Source: Corynebacterium vitaeruminis (lineage in GTDB: Bacteria; Actinomycetota; Actinomycetes; Mycobacteriales; Mycobacteriaceae). From it: a DNA stretch of 64,000 bases. The stretch spans positions 1-64,000 of the forward strand of contig NZ_JVVM01000001.1 in NCBI RefSeq assembly GCF_001054325.1, read 5' to 3'. Below, piece after piece: positions 17,418-29,001 of the stretch (position 1 is its first letter; each line of letters starts with the position of its first letter). Below the pieces are notes generated by a model. The model was given only the letters and a program-made list of their open reading frames with translations, ran no database searches and was not told the DNA's origin. Both the position numbers and the translations under genes were made by a program.

Positions 17418-19124
17418 CTAAGAGCCGTTCGTCAGGCTCTGCATTAGTCCACGAACTTCATCGCGCACCGGGTGACCCGGGCCAACTAGGTCGCCGATGC
17501 GCGTCGCGAACCGGCGGGCGCGATCTTCATTGTTATCACTAACAGCAGCGCGCACTGCGATAGTCAGAGTGCGGGCGGCGTCGGCTGGGGCATGGGCTTC
17601 TAAGAAAAGCTCGGCAGCTTCATCGGCGTACTTGTACACGCCGTCGTTGTCCCAGACCGACCAGCACAGCAGCGCCTGGGCCTCGTGCCATTTGGCCGCT
17701 TCCCAGGATCCAACGACGTAACCGCGTGAGCGCTCCATCAGGTGGTCAGTCAATTCGCTCTCGGCGCCGACGTTACTGAGGGATAGCGCGGCATCCATCA
17801 GAGTTTCCGCAGGCGAAATCGGTGAAGAATATCCGGCGCGAATATCGGCCAGGGCATCGAAGAGCACTGCTGCATGCTCAACATTTCCCTCTTGGACTGC
17901 TGATTCCGCAGCAATGGCGCAGGAAAAATCAGTGCGTGCGGCATCCTGAGTAGGCTCAGACCACTTTGCGACCGACTCCGCCTCCTGACCGGCATTGCGG
18001 AAATCGCCAAGCTCGTACAGGGCCGTTGCCTTCAGCAGCGCGATCTCCATGGTGACTTCACAGTCTGGGTAGTCCGCTGACACCTCTTGTGCGCGCTGAG
18101 TCAGCTTCAGCATTTCATCGGCATCGGGCTTGTTGTGTGCCACTTCGAAGTTGATATCGGCCATCTCACGAACGGCGAGAATATGGTCAGTGTCCAGTCG
18201 GTGCTGGTCGGCGACTGCGATATTGTTCGACAGCATTCGGAACGCGGTATCGCTATTGCCGGTCTCTATCGAGTACCGCGCCAGATTCTGACGCAGCTCA
18301 AGGCCTGCGATTACGGAGCGGCTACCGATTACATTGAGCTGTGAGGCGCAAAGTCGCGCTGCATCGACAACTTTCCCGGCCCGATGCAGCAGCGATGCCT
18401 CCGTCAGTGTCTTCGCCAGCGCAATCGACTCAAACTTATCTTCGTTCGGCAGCTGGCGAATCATCTCGTGCAGCTCTCGTGCCAGGTCCTCACGGTTGAC
18501 CTTCCGCAAGGCGCTAGCAATCCGAATCAGCGCATCAGTCAATGCCGCCCGCTTCTTCCACTGGCGGGGGCTAAACGGTTCATCCGCTTCATTGCTTGTC
18601 GACGTTTCCTGCGACCGCGGCCCATTCCCATCCACGGTCACCGTACTGTGACTGCCAGTTGGGGCATCGAGATCGTCGGCAAGCACGAGTGCCCGGTACG
18701 AAGTGATTTCCCTGCTCATGCGAGCGATGAGCGGAATTTCAGTCTCTGCGGCGGCGGAGCTGGGGCCGTCTGCGATGAAGGTGGTAAAGCGGCGAGCTTC
18801 GTCGGCGGCCAGCCGAGCCCGGGCGCGCCAGTACTCCGGGACATTGTCGTTATCGGACGCCCAGACCATCCAGTTCAGGGCGGCATCGTGCGCGGCCGTC
18901 ATCATGCCGAGAGATTCGGTGACCTCGCGGACTAGGCGGTAAAACGCGCCGACGTTTTCGGTAACGCCGTGGGCTTCCGGATCGGAAAAGAGCTGTGGGT
19001 TGTAGAAATGATGCGCGAAAACTGACTCCAGTTGGCGCGTGGCCAGGGAATTGTCGGCGGCGGTCGCTTCTGCGTAGTCTGCGACGAGCTTCCGCAAATC
19101 CGGGCTGTTTCCGTCCTGGTTCAA
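17418..19124 (-). CDS. large TPR-like protein, first of three adjacent paralogues
   Basis: A 568-residue soluble helical protein with repeats such as RIASALRKVNREDLARELHE, AKWSEPTQDAARTDFSCAIA and KYADEAAELFLEAHAPADAA. The start is TTG 19124 with gaaagg about 8 nt upstream. It shares its whole C-terminal architecture with the following gene, so the pair looks like an old tandem duplication. No catalytic motif or signal peptide is seen. Position between nadC and hisD corresponds to Rv1597/Rv1598c, but the protein does not resemble a family I can name. Confidence 0.75.
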   Translation of the reverse strand: MNQDGNSPDLRKLVADYAEATAADNSLATRQLESVFAHHFYNPQLFSDPEAHGVTENVGAFYRLVREVTESLGMMTAAHDAALNWMVWASDNDNVPEYWRARARLAADEARRFTTFIADGPSSAAAETEIPLIARMSREITSYRALVLADDLDAPTGSHSTVTVDGNGPRSQETSTSNEADEPFSPRQWKKRAALTDALIRIASALRKVNREDLARELHEMIRQLPNEDKFESIALAKTLTEASLLHRAGKVVDAARLCASQLNVIGSRSVIAGLELRQNLARYSIETGNSDTAFRMLSNNIAVADQHRLDTDHILAVREMADINFEVAHNKPDADEMLKLTQRAQEVSADYPDCEVTMEIALLKATALYELGDFRNAGQEAESVAKWSEPTQDAARTDFSCAIAAESAVQEGNVEHAAVLFDALADIRAGYSSPISPAETLMDAALSLSNVGAESELTDHLMERSRGYVVGSWEAAKWHEAQALLCWSVWDNDGVYKYADEAAELFLEAHAPADAARTLTIAVRAAVSDNNEDRARRFATRIGDLVGPGHPVRDEVRGLMQSLTNGS

Positions 19125-19421
19125 CAGCTGGCCTTTCTACGACTGGTTACTACTTTCCCTAACACTGTAATGGGTCACTGTGGCAGAGCTAACTTGCGCC
19201 ACAGTATGAGGGGTTAAATGGGGCAATCGGTATGAATCGGGCATGAGAAAGATATGCTTAGTTCATACTCAAGGGTGCCTTTAAGGGCGAATAGTAGCGA
19301 ACTTGGTGGATAAAGTCTCTGGCTTTAGCCCATATTGTTCAATACTCTGGTGCCATTATTTCGTCACCCTGAAGTGCTCACGTATGAATCCAGCGTGCGA
19401 ATAGGCGGTTTCTAATTAATT
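19125..19421. promoter_or_regulatory. divergent region between the TPR genes and hisD with nested hairpin
   Basis: No gene is seen in these 297 bases. GTATGAA (19230-19236) pairs with TTCATAC (19262-19268); inside, GCAT (19241-19244) pairs with ATGC, separated by a symmetric 4x4 internal loop. GTATGAATC recurs at 19382-19390, just before hisD. These are candidate operators or a leader structure for the his genes. Confidence 0.45.
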
Positions 19422-21916
<2,495 letters not shown>

Positions 21917-21927
21917 GCGGAAATGCT

Positions 21928-21963
21928 GCTGGTACATCCCACTACGCTGGTACATCCCACTAC
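21928..21963 (+). repeat. perfect 18-bp tandem duplication between hisC and hisB
   Basis: GCTGGTACATCCCACTAC occurs twice with no gap (21928-21945, 21946-21963), ending just before the hisB ribosome site aaggag. A recent slippage or strain-variable spacer is likely. Confidence 0.9.
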
Positions 21964-21980
21964 AAGGAGAGATCTGACTT

Positions 21981-22619
21981 ATGCACGCCAGTGATAAGGA
22001 CCATCTGGAGGCGGAGCGCCCTGAGCGCGTTGGCCGTGTGGAGCGCGCCACCCGCGAATCGAGCATCGTCTGCTCTGTGAACCTCGATGGCACTGGCAAG
22101 ACCGATATTTCGACAGGTCTGCCGTTTTTTGATCACATGTTGACCGCTTTCGGTTCCCACGGCAGCTTCGATCTGACGGTGCACGCTAATGGCGACACCG
22201 AGGTCGATGCGCATCACACGGTGGAGGACACCGGCATTGTGATGGGGCAGGCCTTCGCTCAGGCGCTGGGGGATAAGTCCGGTATTCGCCGCTTTGGCGA
22301 CTGCTATATCCCGATGGATGAAACCCTGGCACACGCAGTGGTTGACGTGTCGGGTCGTCCGTACTTCGTTGGCACCGGCGAGCCGGAGCAGATGTTGACG
22401 GCCGTCATCGGCGGGCACTACGCGACTGTTATCAACGAGCATTTTTTCGAGTCCTTCGCCCTAAATGCCCGTATTGCGCTGCATGTTCGCTGCCTCTACG
22501 GCCGCGATCCGCACCACATCACCGAAGCCGAGTACAAGGCCGTGGCCCGCGCGCTGCGCGCCGCTGTCGAGGATGACCCCCGAGTCCACGGTGTGCCGTC
22601 GACTAAGGGCACTCTGTAG
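21981..22619 (+). CDS. hisB: imidazoleglycerol-phosphate dehydratase HisB
   Basis: A 212-residue monofunctional dehydratase (no phosphatase domain) making imidazole acetol-phosphate. Metal-binding and core motifs: [64 protein letters not shown] and [20 protein letters not shown]. It is preceded by aaggag and by the 18-bp duplication. Confidence 0.97.
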   Translation: MHASDKDHLEAERPERVGRVERATRESSIVCSVNLDGTGKTDISTGLPFFDHMLTAFGSHGSFDLTVHANGDTEVDAHHTVEDTGIVMGQAFAQALGDKSGIRRFGDCYIPMDETLAHAVVDVSGRPYFVGTGEPEQMLTAVIGGHYATVINEHFFESFALNARIALHVRCLYGRDPHHITEAEYKAVARALRAAVEDDPRVHGVPSTKGTL

Positions 22620-22691
22620 AGCGCAGCTGTAGTAGGCAGCCGCAGTAGGCAATAGTAAAAATCCGCCTTAGCTGGTATTTTAGAGGAATCG

Positions 22692-22904
22692 ATGGTAACA
22701 ACGTCTGTAGACGTGCTTCTAGCGCAGGTGTCTACCGCATCGACGCTAAGCACTTATTTTTTGTTCATTGTCGCTGGTCTGCTGGTGGGCGGAACATGGT
22801 CACTCTATAAGTCCGGATCGAGGGTTGGAACAATTATCCTCGGGCTCTTATCTGTGATTGCGCTCGCCGGCGCGATTTTGTGGTTGATAGGAGTGATGGA
22901 GTAA
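22692..22904 (+). CDS. small membrane protein of the his cluster
   Basis: A 70-residue protein with two hydrophobic helices (about 22-38 and 47-67). It ends at TAA directly before the ATG of the MFS gene, so the two are coupled. A gagg ribosome site precedes ATG 22692. C. glutamicum has a comparable small membrane gene plus transporter (orf2-orf1) between hisB and hisH. Function unknown; an accessory to the transporter is possible. Confidence 0.75.
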   Translation: MVTTSVDVLLAQVSTASTLSTYFLFIVAGLLVGGTWSLYKSGSRVGTIILGLLSVIALAGAILWLIGVME

Positions 22905-24326
22905 ATGGCGTCCCGGGTGATGGACCGCAGGCAGCTAGACGAACTGGACAGCATGTGGAAAGCGCCCGGACTAGTACCTACGCTAGTCGCCGTGATGGCC
23001 GCCTTCGGTGGCTGGTCACTCCTCATGCCTGTCATCCCGCAGGCAATTCTTGACGATGGCGGTGGAACTTCGCTCGCCGGTGCCTACACCGGTGTCTTCA
23101 TGGCCGCCACAGTTCTGACACAAACTCAGACTCCACGTATGTGTCGCCGTCTTGGCTACGGCATGACCATGCTGATTTCAGGTCTGTTTCTGGGCTTGCC
23201 GACGATTCTGCACATGTTCGGCACCGATGCTGCTTTGGTGCTCATCATTGCGGTTCTCCGCGGTATGGGCTTCGGTGCGTTGACTGTCGCCGAGTCCGCA
23301 TTGATTGCAGAGCTTGTGCCACTGAAGTTCCTGGGGAAGGCCTCCGGTGCGCTTGGTGTGGCCGTTGGTTTGTCCGAGCTCATTTTCCTGCCACTTGGTC
23401 TCATCATTGCAGATAAGACTGGCTCCTACACTCCGGTTTATATTCTGGGTGCCGTCATTTCGCTCGTTGGCTCGGTGATGGCCCTATTCATTCCGAAGAT
23501 TAAGCCAGCGCCGAAGGAGGGCAAGGGCGGCAACGAGGATGTCGGTGACCCCGTTCCTGGCTCTGCAGCAACGCAGCCGAGCCCAGTTGAGCATGTTGCC
23601 ACTTGGAAACTGGTGGCCATTCCCGCGCTTGCAATCTCCACGATTGCTATGGGCTTCGGTGGTATTTCCGCTTTCCTTGCACCGGCAGCTCGAGAGGTTG
23701 ATGCTGTTTCTGGTGCAATTGTCGCTGGTCTGGCGCTATCGGTTCTCGGTGGCGCGCAAATGGTGTTCCGCTACTTCGCAGGCATCTATGCGGATCGTAA
23801 GTCCGAGGCTGGAATTCTGCTGATTCCGGCATTGATTAGTGGTTTTATTGGCCTGCTGATGATGTCCGGCGTTGTCTTTTTCGATTTGTCGGCCTGGCTG
23901 CTGCTGATTGCGGCAATCTTCTACGGCGCGGGCTTCGGCATCGTGCAAAATGAGGCCCTACTGCTGATGTTCGCCCGCCTGCCGCGTGACCGTACGGCCG
24001 AGGCCAGCGCCTTCTGGAACATGTCGTTCGACTCGGGCACAGGTATTGGTTCGTTCGTGTTGGGCGCAGTTGCCGCGGCTGCACTCCGTCCGTACCCTGC
24101 CGTGTTCGCCTTTGCCGCAGCACTGCTGGCGGTGGGCCTCATTGGTGCGGTGCTCGATCGAGTCATCGGAAAGCACCGCGTTGCGGAGTACCAGAACACC
24201 CGCGCTACGTTGCGTCGCCTGGGCGACGCGGTGAAGCGTCATACACCTGAGGCAGCTGTGCGCGTCGCCCGTCCGGCCAAGAACGCCGTGACACGCCTGA
24301 CAGTGCGGGATCGCAAGAAGAAGTAG
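22905..24326 (+). CDS. MFS transporter of the his cluster
   Basis: A 473-residue major facilitator protein with about 12 membrane segments and a central cytoplasmic loop (about residues 196-230). MFS features: RRLGYGMTMLISGLFLGLP after segment 2, LRGMGFGALTVAESALIAEL in segment 4, and RYFAGIYADRKSEAGILLIP after segment 8. It has a basic C-terminal tail. The place between hisB and hisH matches orf1 of C. glutamicum; export of a metabolite is plausible but unproven. Confidence 0.85.
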   Translation: MASRVMDRRQLDELDSMWKAPGLVPTLVAVMAAFGGWSLLMPVIPQAILDDGGGTSLAGAYTGVFMAATVLTQTQTPRMCRRLGYGMTMLISGLFLGLPTILHMFGTDAALVLIIAVLRGMGFGALTVAESALIAELVPLKFLGKASGALGVAVGLSELIFLPLGLIIADKTGSYTPVYILGAVISLVGSVMALFIPKIKPAPKEGKGGNEDVGDPVPGSAATQPSPVEHVATWKLVAIPALAISTIAMGFGGISAFLAPAAREVDAVSGAIVAGLALSVLGGAQMVFRYFAGIYADRKSEAGILLIPALISGFIGLLMMSGVVFFDLSAWLLLIAAIFYGAGFGIVQNEALLLMFARLPRDRTAEASAFWNMSFDSGTGIGSFVLGAVAAAALRPYPAVFAFAAALLAVGLIGAVLDRVIGKHRVAEYQNTRATLRRLGDAVKRHTPEAAVRVARPAKNAVTRLTVRDRKKK

Positions 24327-24328
24327 CG

Positions 24329-24952
24329 TTATGCGACGGCAACGTCCATCTCGGCCAGGAGAGCCCGCAGGCGAGTTTCGATGTCGTCGATAAGCGACTG
24401 GAGCTCATCGTCTGCGAGTGTGTCTGGGTCGACGATATCCCACTCGATGTAGCGGTCGCCTGGGACTGCCGGTGTCTCCTCGATGCCCATGAGCACTACG
24501 ACATCGGCGCGGTGGGAAACACGGGGAGTAATCGTTTTTTGAGTGAGGCGCGAGGTGTCCACCCCGCGGTCATGAAGAGCTTCGACGACGCGCGGATTCA
24601 GGCCATCCTCTGGGTTCAGGCCGATCGTGCGGATAAAGACTTCGTCACCGGCCAGATGGTAAGCCAGGGCAGTGGCAATCTGGCTGCGGCCGGAGCCGCG
24701 GCTGTCGGCAAAGAGAATTTCCTGGCGAGGGGCGAAGTCCTTGCAACTACTGGAGGCCTTAATGCGTTCGATGGCTTCGCGTTCAGCGAGGACCGGAAGG
24801 AAGTTGGTCACCTTGGCGGAGTCGGACAGCTCTGCAATCACATCATCGAGAATGGAATCGATAGTCGTAGCGTCGCAGGCCGCACCATAGAGCCGGTGAA
24901 GGTCCTCACGAACAATGGCAAATGATTTACTGAGGACAGATGCGGTAGTCAT
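24329..24952 (-). CDS. ArsC/low-molecular-weight phosphatase-like protein without the catalytic Cys
   Basis: 207 residues. Residues 10-70 look like the N-terminal three-helix domain seen in corynebacterial arsenate reductases. Residues 77-205 look like a low-molecular-weight phosphatase fold. The P-loop, normally V-C-x5-R-S, reads LFADSRGSGRSQIATALAYH, so Asp83 stands where the nucleophile Cys should be, while Arg89 and Ser90 remain. The late WDIVDPDTLADDE matches the DP loop. It cannot work by the normal cysteine chemistry; a binding or regulatory role is inference. Convergent with the MFS gene, divergent from hisH. Confidence 0.75.
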   Translation of the reverse strand: MTTASVLSKSFAIVREDLHRLYGAACDATTIDSILDDVIAELSDSAKVTNFLPVLAEREAIERIKASSSCKDFAPRQEILFADSRGSGRSQIATALAYHLAGDEVFIRTIGLNPEDGLNPRVVEALHDRGVDTSRLTQKTITPRVSHRADVVVLMGIEETPAVPGDRYIEWDIVDPDTLADDELQSLIDDIETRLRALLAEMDVAVA

Positions 24953-25002
24953 AGCGTCGGAGCCTCTCTGTGAAAGTAATTTGGGCTAGTGGGAATAAAT
25001 TA

Positions 25003-25046
25003 ATAACTTACTTAACCTGTTGTTAACCTAGAGTTTACCAAGTTAT
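25003..25046. promoter_or_regulatory. repeat-rich regulatory region between the ArsC-like gene and hisH
   Basis: ATAACTT (25003-25009) and AAGTTAT (25040-25046) form an inverted repeat that encloses two direct repeats TTAACCT (25012, 25023) spaced 11 bp, one helical turn. A -10-like TAAAAT lies 8 nt before the hisH ATG. Confidence 0.4.
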
Positions 25047-25139
25047 TTTTCGGTTGTATACCAGCGCTTTTTCCTGTCCGTCCAGCTTTCTTGGGGTAAA
25101 TAGCAAAGGCCGCCCCTTAGCGCCTTAAAATGACCAACT

Positions 25140-25838
25140 ATGGAACAAGTCTCACCATCGACGAAGACCCCGACCGTTGCCATCCTCGATTACGGCTCCG
25201 GTAATTTGCGTTCGGCTGAGCGCGCTGTGGCCACCACGGGCGCCGAGGTTATTGTGACCGCTGACCCGAAGATCGTGATGGAGGCCGATGGTCTCCTCGT
25301 TCCCGGCGTCGGTGCCTATGCCGCATGCATGGAGGGTCTGCATCGAGTTCAGGGGCCGCGTTTGATTGGCTCTCGGCTCGCCGGTGGGCGACCGGTGATG
25401 GGGATCTGCGTTGGTATGCAGGTGCTCTTTGATCGCGGTGTCGAGTACGCCGACGGTATCCACGCAGCGGAGACCGACGCTTCTGCGACCGTTACCGGCA
25501 CCCCAGGTTGCGGTGAATGGCCGGGTACTGTCGAGCGTCTCGAAGCATCAATCCTGCCGCACATGGGCTGGAACACGGTCGATGTGCCGGAAGGCTCGAA
25601 GATGTTTAAGGGGCTGGAGGGCCAGCGTTTTTACTTCGTCCATTCCTACGGTGTGCGCAAGTGGGACCTCGACACGGATTCTCGCATCGCTCCGCCATTG
25701 GTGACCTGGTCCACCCACGAATCCGATCGGTTCATCGCGGCAATCGAAAATGGCCCGCTGTGGGCTACACAGTTCCACCCGGAGAAATCCGGTGAAGCAG
25801 GGCTGAAGCTGCTGCAGAACTGGGTAGATACGCTGTAA
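25140..25838 (+). CDS. hisH: imidazole glycerol phosphate synthase, glutamine amidotransferase subunit HisH
   Basis: A 232-residue class I amidotransferase that feeds ammonia to HisF. Family features: [18 protein letters not shown] at the N-terminus, the nucleophile loop [14 protein letters not shown] (Cys), FVHSYGV, and the His/Glu pair in [16 protein letters not shown]. Start ATG 25140; TAAAAT 8 nt upstream suggests a leaderless transcript and hence a new promoter for hisHA-impA-hisFI. Confidence 0.96.
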   Translation: MEQVSPSTKTPTVAILDYGSGNLRSAERAVATTGAEVIVTADPKIVMEADGLLVPGVGAYAACMEGLHRVQGPRLIGSRLAGGRPVMGICVGMQVLFDRGVEYADGIHAAETDASATVTGTPGCGEWPGTVERLEASILPHMGWNTVDVPEGSKMFKGLEGQRFYFVHSYGVRKWDLDTDSRIAPPLVTWSTHESDRFIAAIENGPLWATQFHPEKSGEAGLKLLQNWVDTL

Positions 25839-25985
25839 TCACGCAGTCGGTAGTATCTGCCCTAACCGCACTACCTGGTAGGTGACGGAATTTCACCACC
25901 TAGACCACCTATACTGAGATAACTAGCAATAAGCGTCGTGGCGGGAATGGCCACTTCGCTCAGAGTCGAAGAGAGTAGAGCCCCC

Positions 25986-26720
25986 ATGAGTTTGACCCTG
26001 CTGCCCGCTGTAGACGTAGCCGACGGCCAGGCTGTGCGCCTTGTCCAGGGTGCTGCTGGAACCGAGACTTCCTACGGTGCACCACTGGAAGCAGCCATGA
26101 ACTGGCAGAATGCAGGCGCCGAGTGGATCCACCTGGTTGACCTCGATGCCGCATTCGGTCGTGGTTCGAACTACGACCTGCTTGCCGACGTCGTGGGCAA
26201 GCTCGACGTGAAGGTGGAGCTCTCCGGCGGTATTCGTGACAACGCTTCGCTCGAGGCTGCGCTGGCCACCGGCTGTGCTCGTGTCAATATTGGCACCGCC
26301 GCACTGGAGAATCCGGAGTGGTGCCGCGAGGTTATCGCCAACTACGGCGACCGTGTGGCAATCGGTCTGGACGTTCTCAACGAAGAGGGACAGTGGCGCC
26401 TGCGCGGCCGCGGCTGGGTCTCCGACGGTGGTGACCTCTGGGAGGTGCTGGAGCGCCTGGATGCTCAGGGTGCATCCCGTTTTGTGGTGACTGATGTCTC
26501 CAAGGACGGCACCCTGCGGGGGCCGAATGTGGAACTGCTGCGCGAGGTCGCCGCTGCCACCGATGCTCCAATCGTCGCTTCCGGCGGTGTCAGCAGCCTG
26601 GACGACATTGCAGCTATCGCCAAGCTGGTCGATGAGGGCGTCGACTCCGCAATTGTGGGCAAGGCACTCTACGCAGGTCGTTTCACCCTGGAAGAAGCCC
26701 TGGCAGTAGCCCGCGGCTAA
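25986..26720 (+). CDS. priA: phosphoribosyl isomerase A (HisA, probably bifunctional HisA/TrpF)
   Basis: A 244-residue (beta-alpha)8 barrel isomerising ProFAR in histidine synthesis. It closely follows M. tuberculosis Pri[19 protein letters not shown] with Asp10 and Arg18, [40 protein letters not shown] with Arg142 and Trp144, and [16 protein letters not shown] with Asp170. The Arg and Trp of RGRGW are the residues PriA uses for the TrpF reaction. The nearby trpC is not fused to trpF, and no trpF is seen in the window, so this enzyme probably serves both pathways. I start at ATG 25986, which aligns with the family; an upstream ATG adds 16 residues. Confidence 0.95.
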   Translation: MSLTLLPAVDVADGQAVRLVQGAAGTETSYGAPLEAAMNWQNAGAEWIHLVDLDAAFGRGSNYDLLADVVGKLDVKVELSGGIRDNASLEAALATGCARVNIGTAALENPEWCREVIANYGDRVAIGLDVLNEEGQWRLRGRGWVSDGGDLWEVLERLDAQGASRFVVTDVSKDGTLRGPNVELLREVAAATDAPIVASGGVSSLDDIAAIAKLVDEGVDSAIVGKALYAGRFTLEEALAVARG

Positions 26721-26751
26721 AGACAACACTTTCGTGGCCGGGCTGGGGAGA

Positions 26752-26762
26752 CGTCGTAAAGC
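26752..26762 (-). repeat. intergenic 11-mer GCTTTACGACG, copy 2
   Basis: Exact minus-strand copy, 32 nt after the hisA stop and before impA; preceded by GGGG like copy 1. Confidence 0.7.
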
Positions 26763-26823
26763 GGAAGCGTCAACGAGCAGACGGTGCCCTGGCCGAGACG
26801 GCGGATGAAGGACTTAGAAAACT

Positions 26824-27636
26824 ATGGATGCCCTGGAACCGCGGGCGATGCTCGCTATCGCTGAAGCAGCGCTCGATGAGGTCGAAGGCCTGTTTACGCA
26901 GCAGGTGGGCGCGGACCCGGTCGTCATGAAGCCGCGCGGGGATTTCGCGACGGAGACTGACCTGGAAATTGAGCGTCGTCTGCGCCAGCTCCTCACGCAA
27001 TATTCCGGCTTGCCTGTTTATGGCGAGGAATTCGGCGGCAAGGTTCCCGAGGAACACACAGCCTGGGTCATCGATCCGATTGACGGCACCACGAACTATT
27101 CCAACGGCTTTCCGCTGTGCGCTATGCTGCTCACACTCATGCATGAGGGGGAGCCGGTGGTCGGCATCACCTCCATGCCTCTGCTGCGTCGTCGTATCAC
27201 CGCAGCTAAAGGCAGTGGCACCTTTGTCAACGGCCGTCGCGTCAACATCGACGCCGAGGCTGGCCGGCCGGTTTCGATTGCTTTCGGGTCTGTCATAGCG
27301 CGTACCGACGGCACATTCCCCCGCAAGTGGCGCCAATTGCTGCTGTCAAAGGTGGGCGAGCGCTATCCGACGATTCGAATTACCGGCTCTGTCGGAGTAG
27401 ACCTGGGATCCACCGCGATGGGGGCCTTCGGCGGCACCGTGACTTTCTCACCGCATGTGTGGGATAACGCAGCTGGTGTATTGCAGATTTCCGAAGCCGG
27501 TGGCGTGGTCACAGATCTGGCGGGCAAACCTTGGCGACATGATTCCGTAGGTGTGCTGGCAGGCACACGGGATGTCCATGCCACACTGCGGTCGATTATT
27601 AATCAGCTAGGTCATCCGGAAACTTTCCGGAGCTAA
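26824..27636 (+). CDS. impA: inositol monophosphatase family protein ImpA
   Basis: A 270-residue Mg-dependent phosphatase of the IMPase fold. Motifs: KPRGDFATETDLEIE, YGEEFGG, WVIDPIDGTTNYSNGFPLC (metal-binding Asp cluster) and GSVGVDLGSTAMGAF with HVWDNAAGVLQISEAGG. It lies between hisA and hisF, as Rv1604 and C. glutamicum impA do. Histidinol-phosphatase (HisN) belongs to the same superfamily, so a role in histidine synthesis is possible, but in C. glutamicum HisN is encoded elsewhere. Substrate not determined. Confidence 0.88.
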   Translation: MDALEPRAMLAIAEAALDEVEGLFTQQVGADPVVMKPRGDFATETDLEIERRLRQLLTQYSGLPVYGEEFGGKVPEEHTAWVIDPIDGTTNYSNGFPLCAMLLTLMHEGEPVVGITSMPLLRRRITAAKGSGTFVNGRRVNIDAEAGRPVSIAFGSVIARTDGTFPRKWRQLLLSKVGERYPTIRITGSVGVDLGSTAMGAFGGTVTFSPHVWDNAAGVLQISEAGGVVTDLAGKPWRHDSVGVLAGTRDVHATLRSIINQLGHPETFRS

Positions 27637-27718
27637 ATCTTGAGCAATCCCCGCATGGGCGATTTGCACAAACCGTCGAGCCACAACTTTGAGCTAACAC
27701 GAGGAGAACTTAAAAACT

Positions 27719-28495
27719 ATGTCTCTGGCAGTACGCGTGATTCCCTGCCTGGATGTCAACAATGGGCGGGTCGTCAAGGGAGTTAATTTTGAAAATCTCC
27801 GCGATGCCGGCGATCCGGTGGAGTTGGCCCGCCGCTACGGCGAGGAGGGCGCTGATGAGCTGACCTTCCTGGACGTCACAGCTTCCAAGGATGGCCGTGG
27901 CACCATGCTCGACGTGGTGCGCCGTACCGCAAGTGAGGTCTTCATTCCGCTGACTGTCGGTGGCGGCGTGCGCAGCGTTGAAGATGTCGATCAACTGCTG
28001 CGTGCCGGTGCCGACAAGGTCAGTGTCAATACCGCTGCGATTGCACGCCCGGAACTGCTCAGCGAGCTGTCGCGCCGCTTTGGCGCGCAGTGTGTCGTCC
28101 TGTCGGTCGATGCCCGTCGTGTTCCCGAGGGAGGCACGCGGCAGCCGTCAGGCTTCGAGGTCACCACACATGGCGGTTCACGCTCGGCCGGAATTGATGC
28201 CGTCGAGTGGGCACGCCGTGGCGAGGAACTCGGCGTCGGCGAAATTCTGCTGAACTCCATGGACGGCGACGGCACCAAGGATGGCTTCGACCTGGAGCTG
28301 CTGGAAAAGGTCCGCGCCGCTGTCGATGTCCCGGTGATTGCTTCCGGCGGTGCCGGCAAGGCGGAGCACTTCCCGCTGGCCGTGCGTGCCGGTGCTAACG
28401 CGGTTTTGGCCGCGTCCATTTTCCACTTCGGCGAGGTCAGCATCGCCGAGGTCAAGGAAGAGATGGCGCGCGAGGGAATCGAGGTACGTCAGTGA
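27719..28495 (+). CDS. hisF: imidazole glycerol phosphate synthase cyclase subunit HisF
   Basis: A 258-residue (beta-alpha)8 barrel that with HisH turns PRFAR plus ammonia into IGP and AICAR. Seen: [20 protein letters not shown] (Asp of the active site), [68 protein letters not shown] (second Asp) and [13 protein letters not shown] gaggag site precedes ATG 27719. Its TGA overlaps the GTG of hisI. Confidence 0.97.
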   Translation: MSLAVRVIPCLDVNNGRVVKGVNFENLRDAGDPVELARRYGEEGADELTFLDVTASKDGRGTMLDVVRRTASEVFIPLTVGGGVRSVEDVDQLLRAGADKVSVNTAAIARPELLSELSRRFGAQCVVLSVDARRVPEGGTRQPSGFEVTTHGGSRSAGIDAVEWARRGEELGVGEILLNSMDGDGTKDGFDLELLEKVRAAVDVPVIASGGAGKAEHFPLAVRAGANAVLAASIFHFGEVSIAEVKEEMAREGIEVRQ

Positions 28496-28890
28496 CGGGT
28501 CTAGCCCCAGGCGCTGCAGCTCACGGTGCAGGAGATGATCCGCGTGAGTACACGCTCCCCGAGGACATTGAGAACATCGCCAAGTTCAATGCTGACGGGT
28601 TGATTCCCGCCATTGTGCAGGAAGAATCCACTGGTCGCGTGCTCATGATGGCCTGGATGGATTCCCACGCCCTGGCGTACACCATCGCTACCAAGCGCGG
28701 CACCTACTGGTCGCGCTCCCGGTCGGAGTACTGGATCAAGGGCCTGACCAGTGGCCATTTCCAGACGGTGACATCGCTGGCGTTGGACTGCGATGGCGAT
28801 ACCGTACTGATGCAGGTGGTGCAGGACGGCGCGGCATGCCACACTGGCTCGCACAGCTGCTTTGACGTGCATCCCGTGTTCGAGGGCTAA
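28492..28890 (+). CDS. hisI: phosphoribosyl-AMP cyclohydrolase HisI
   Basis: A 132-residue zinc enzyme opening the adenine ring of PR-AMP. Motifs: [60 protein letters not shown] (metal-binding Asp-x-Asp-x-Asp and Cys) and GSHSCF. The start GTG 28492 overlaps the hisF stop by four bases. No HisE domain is fused. Confidence 0.96.
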   Translation: MTGLAPGAAAHGAGDDPREYTLPEDIENIAKFNADGLIPAIVQEESTGRVLMMAWMDSHALAYTIATKRGTYWSRSRSEYWIKGLTSGHFQTVTSLALDCDGDTVLMQVVQDGAACHTGSHSCFDVHPVFEG

Positions 28891-29001
28891 GCAGTCAATC
28901 CGGGTTGCCGGGGTGGGGATTTCGTCGTCAAGCGTGCCCGCCTCCGGTGAAGTACGGGGTTAAGTGATGTGCAATCCGGGGTGCGTGGCACAATAGCGGC
29001 T

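Noticed and set aside
22620..22660. AGTAGGCA short repeats after hisB
   Set aside because: Two 8-mers in a short spacer with no further copies; not distinguishable from chance.
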